From positions 1 through 51,512 of the forward strand of contig JASLHI010000016.1 of assembly GCA_030149815.1 (NCBI GenBank): DNA of 51,512 nucleotides. The letters are read 5' to 3'. Of the stretch, positions 49,065-51,512 are shown one piece after another. Every line of letters starts with the position of its first letter. Within the stretch, counting starts at the first letter, position 1. The notes under the pieces were generated by a model. That model did not search any database and had not been told where the DNA came from. It saw only the letters and a program-made list of their open reading frames with translations. Source of the DNA: Aquirhabdus sp. (GTDB taxonomy: Bacteria > Pseudomonadota > Gammaproteobacteria > Pseudomonadales > Moraxellaceae). The position numbers were made by a program, and so were the translations under genes.

Positions 49065-50645
49065 TTACTGTGACTTTGAGCCTTTCACTTCTTTGCGCAA
49101 TTTCTCAATCAACACCACAAAATCATCAGGTTGTGGCGTTTCAAAGAGAGGATAACCTGGTACTGTTAAACGTACTGCATGCAGACACAAGCGACGTGCT
49201 TCTGCACCATGATAAGCACGTTCATGACCGTATTTATCATCGCCGAGCAGAGGATGGTTGATTGATAGACCATGTACACGAATTTGATGGGTGCGACCAG
49301 TCAATGGACTGGCTTCAACCAAAGTTGCATGGGCAAAGCGTTCAACCACGACAAAATCGGTTTGGCTTTCTTTGCCATCCGCAGCGACACGAACACGACG
49401 TTCACCGCTTGGCAATTCAACTTTACCGAGTGGCACATCGACACGCTGTTTATCTAAAGCAACGATACCTTTGACAATCGCAAGGTAAGTTTTACGAATT
49501 TTGCCTTCGCGCAAATAGTCTTGTAGAACTTTAAGCGTCGAACGCTTCTTCGCGATCATCAGCAAGCCTGATGTTTCACGGTCAAGACGATGCACAAGTT
49601 CCAAGTAAGGCTTGCCAAGCGTTTGACGAATTGCCTCAATCACGCCGAAATCAACGCCACTGCCACCATGTACTGCGAGTCCAGCAGGTTTATTCAACAC
49701 AATTAAACCGTCATCTTCATAGACGATGCGCGAGCGTAAGCTGTCCGCTAACTCCTGCCCAATCACAGGTGCAGCGCCGATTTCACGCATGCGAATTGGT
49801 GCCACACGAATTAAGTCGCCTGTTTTGATGCGTGTGTCTGCTTTGACGCGACCTTTATTAATCCGCACTTGTGATTCACGAATCAAACGATAAATACGGG
49901 TTTTTGGTACACCCTTTAGACGTGTAACGAGGAAGTTATCCAAACGTTGCCCATCATGATCTTCATCAACCGTATACCACGTTACTTGTGGGACATTAGT
50001 TTGTGCAGGCACAAACGCCGCTTTCGGTTTTGGTGTGCCATTTTCAGACAATTCTTCAGGCGCTTCATTGACATCGACTGGCTGATATTTCCAATACACA
50101 GCCGTTTCACTGCTGCCAAAAATCAAATCTTCTGGATCTTCTTCCACTTGATAGGCTGCGGCAGGCTTAGAGCGTGTGTCGATACGTGGACGATCTTCAT
50201 GCTTACGCTGCTGATTGCGATTTAAAAATGCACCAGAGCGTGAGCGAAGTTGAGATTTATTGCCATCATGTGATGAACGATTTGTTCGCGAATCATTTGT
50301 TCGTTCACGACGTGAGCCTGATGCTCGTTCATTCGCTTGGATGCCTGCTTCCAAACGTGCTTCATCAGCGTTTGTTGATTTGCCATGCTCAGTATTTGGC
50401 AGCGAGCGTTTTTTGAGTTTAAACGGTTCAGAGCGTCGCGCATCAGGTGTGTATGACGAAGGCGCGCGGCGCGAAGGCGCATGCGTGGTACGGGTACGTG
50501 CCGCGGTTTTACCCTGAGCCGATGGCGCCGCATTGTCTTTCGTTTTACGGCGTTCTTTGTTTTGCCGATTGCTTAAATTCTCATTTGGAGAGAAATCTTC
50601 GTCAGAATGACGGTTTTTTGGTGCTTGTGTGCGTGAAGTTGTCAT
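49065..50645 (-). CDS. rluC: 23S rRNA pseudouridine synthase RluC with long N-terminal extension
   Basis: It converts uridines 955, 2504 and 2580 (E. coli numbering) of 23S rRNA to pseudouridine. The S4 domain spans about 233-285 (DGQRLDNFLVTRLKGVPKTRI type) and the catalytic domain follows, with active-site D355 in VHRLDRETSGLL, YLAIVKG and LTGRTHQIRVH. The catalytic part is family-typical (RluC is about 310-320 residues). An additional 220 N-terminal residues are low complexity, rich in R, K, S, T, N, Q and P, and likely disordered and RNA-binding. The gene starts at ATG 50643-50645, about 40 bp from the start of divergent rne transcription. Confidence 0.9.
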   Translation of the reverse strand: MTTSRTQAPKNRHSDEDFSPNENLSNRQNKERRKTKDNAAPSAQGKTAARTRTTHAPSRRAPSSYTPDARRSEPFKLKKRSLPNTEHGKSTNADEARLEAGIQANERASGSRRERTNDSRTNRSSHDGNKSQLRSRSGAFLNRNQQRKHEDRPRIDTRSKPAAAYQVEEDPEDLIFGSSETAVYWKYQPVDVNEAPEELSENGTPKPKAAFVPAQTNVPQVTWYTVDEDHDGQRLDNFLVTRLKGVPKTRIYRLIRESQVRINKGRVKADTRIKTGDLIRVAPIRMREIGAAPVIGQELADSLRSRIVYEDDGLIVLNKPAGLAVHGGSGVDFGVIEAIRQTLGKPYLELVHRLDRETSGLLMIAKKRSTLKVLQDYLREGKIRKTYLAIVKGIVALDKQRVDVPLGKVELPSGERRVRVAADGKESQTDFVVVERFAHATLVEASPLTGRTHQIRVHGLSINHPLLGDDKYGHERAYHGAEARRLCLHAVRLTVPGYPLFETPQPDDFVVLIEKLRKEVKGSKSQ

Positions 50646-50672
50646 GAAAATGTATGCTTGTTGCCAAAGGTT

Positions 50673-50681
50673 TGCTATAGT
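50673..50681 (+). promoter_or_regulatory. Extended -10 of the rne promoter
   Basis: TGCTATAGT at 50673-50681 is a TGn extended -10 element. No good -35 is visible at the usual distance. It sits about 30 bp from the start of the rluC gene on the opposite strand, and would give a leader of nearly 790 bases before rne. Confidence 0.5.
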
Positions 50682-50686
50682 CGGCG

Positions 50687-51472
50687 CACGGAACCGCGTC
50701 TGCTGTGCTTAAAACTGTTCAACATACAGTTTAACCACACAAGACAGTCCGGACGAATACGCCCCGTCGAGGCTTTCACTGCCATTATAAGGCAATGTAT
50801 CGACAAAACCCGTGATTGCTTGCTTAATCAAAGCAGATTTATGTATACAACAGTGTATGTGATTGAAAAGCTTGAAGAGTAACAACGCGGTTAACGGTTA
50901 TTTTGCTGATCTGCTTTTATCCTAAGCGACGCAAAACGACTACAAATGAAACCGATGCACACCAGACAGGTTGATTGCCTGTATTTGCATCGATACGTGA
51001 TTGGTCTAGCCCGATGCACGTCAAGGAAGAGCGCAGCCGCACAGGTCATCATCACTGATCTTCAATCAGAACATGATGACGAATGAAATAAGTGCCCGAG
51101 CCAGCCCCTTGCCGCGCCCGCTATCCAAACGCCGTGATTGATGTAGATACATTGTCAACGCCAGATATTCGGCTTTGCCGATAGACACGAGATTTGCGAG
51201 ATTAGATTCACGAAATTAAGGTCCGTCGGTAAAACAAACAAAATTTGCGTGAACTTCGCTTTGTAGCGAGGCTTTATGAGAAAGAAAGTACTGGATTGGT
51301 GATTTACAACCACCGTTTTACAGTAAAAGTGATTCATAAAGCGTGATATTTTCAAAAATATTACTGAAGAAAAGATGTAGGTAATAGTTGTTTTGAAAAG
51401 CATTTTTTAGTTGTCATGCAGGAAACCGACGTCTGAACTGTGTGTCGCACCCAAATAAGGTGTAACACTGCA
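50687..51472 (+). promoter_or_regulatory. Long structured 5' untranslated region of rne
   Basis: No convincing gene occupies these 786 bases; a 74-codon frame (50658-50882) has no family, no ribosome binding site and unusual composition. Two hairpins stand out. CGATGCA (50953-50959) pairs with TGCATCG (50986-50992), enclosing ACAGG and CCTGT. GTCATCAT (51045-51052) pairs with ATGATGAC (51073-51080), enclosing CTGAT and ATCAG. A small one is CTTCGCT-TTGT-AGCGAG near 51254-51270. In E. coli the rne leader is also long and folded, and mediates autoregulation by RNase E cleavage, so a similar role is inferred here. Confidence 0.6.
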
Positions 51473-51512
51473 ATGAAACGTATGCTGATTAACGCGACAC
51501 ATGCCGAAGAAA
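51473..51512 (+). CDS. rne: Ribonuclease E, N-terminal fragment
   Basis: The window ends 13 codons into this gene. The start reads MKRMLINATHAEE, which is the invariant N-terminus of RNase E in gammaproteobacteria (MKRMLINAT with Q or H). The S1 and catalytic domains lie beyond the window. ATG 51473 follows AAGG by 12 bases, a weak spacing. The divergent rluC upstream is the usual neighbour. RNase E starts mRNA decay and rRNA/tRNA processing. Confidence 0.9.
   Translation, partial: MKRMLINATHAEE

Noticed and set aside
50658..50882. 74-codon plus-strand frame in the rne leader
   Set aside because: No ribosome binding site and no family; overlaps the predicted promoter element, so the region is more likely untranslated.
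1..51512. CRISPR arrays, tRNA/rRNA genes and prophage genes
   Set aside because: No regularly spaced repeats, cloverleaf sequences or phage structural or integrase genes were seen in the window.

Overview
The window is about 51.5 kb of chromosome from a gammaproteobacterium, most likely Acinetobacter or a close relative in the Moraxellaceae. The evidence is the moderately low GC content, the gene sets ubiG-mupP-SDR, argH/algZ-algR-hemC-hemD-hemX-hemY, pstSCAB-phoU and rluC divergent from rne, and proteins that resemble Acinetobacter versions, such as ArgH with an N-terminal extension and a 252-residue HisF. Most of the window is conserved core genome. Taxonomy is inferred from gene order and remembered protein similarity; no search was run.

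Left part (1-18.6 kb): the last 66 codons and terminal repeat of an IS1595-type insertion sequence abut the dsbA stop codon. Then come ubiG and a coupled HAD phosphatase (probable MurNAc-6P phosphatase MupP), an SDR and a bile-acid-symporter-like transporter, thpR, an AT-rich small membrane protein, a methyltransferase and argH. The two-component pair algZ/algR and the heme cluster hemCDXY follow. After a thioesterase, a GST, hisF and thrB there is a small accessory patch: a frameshifted membrane-protein gene and a RES-domain NAD+ phosphorylase with no recognisable antitoxin.

Middle part (18.6-35 kb): leuA is preceded by a leucine-rich leader peptide that suggests attenuation. A small protein and an M23 lipoprotein precede pstS-pstC-pstA-pstB-phoU, whose promoter carries a well-formed Pho box 10 bp upstream of the -10 element. 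Then yggX, argE, a REP-like inverted repeat, a phosphopantetheinyl transferase and argA. A 36-bp perfect palindrome precedes a dihydrofolate-reductase-like gene with foreign-looking codon use. The glyQS operon lies on the minus strand.

Right part (35-51.5 kb): a lipoprotein, a glycine-zipper lipoprotein, a VOC protein, a thioesterase and proA with a 51-bp tandem duplication upstream. Next are an alpha/beta hydrolase with a PilZ-like C-terminus, a leucine-carboxyl-methyltransferase-like protein, nagZ, prc, a MarR regulator, an MHS-type transporter and the rluC-unknown-HAD operon. RluC has about 220 extra basic, low-complexity N-terminal residues. The window closes with a long, hairpin-rich leader and the first codons of rne.

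Links between genes: ArgA, ArgE and ArgH cover three steps of arginine synthesis; NagZ and MupP belong to muropeptide recycling; HemC/HemD and HemX/HemY to tetrapyrrole synthesis; Pst/PhoU to phosphate uptake and signalling. No CRISPR array, rRNA, tRNA or prophage was seen, and nothing here is clearly an undescribed multi-gene system. The best leads are the leuA leader, the lone RES protein with its decayed neighbour, the 36-bp palindrome, the hydrolase-PilZ fusion and the RluC extension.
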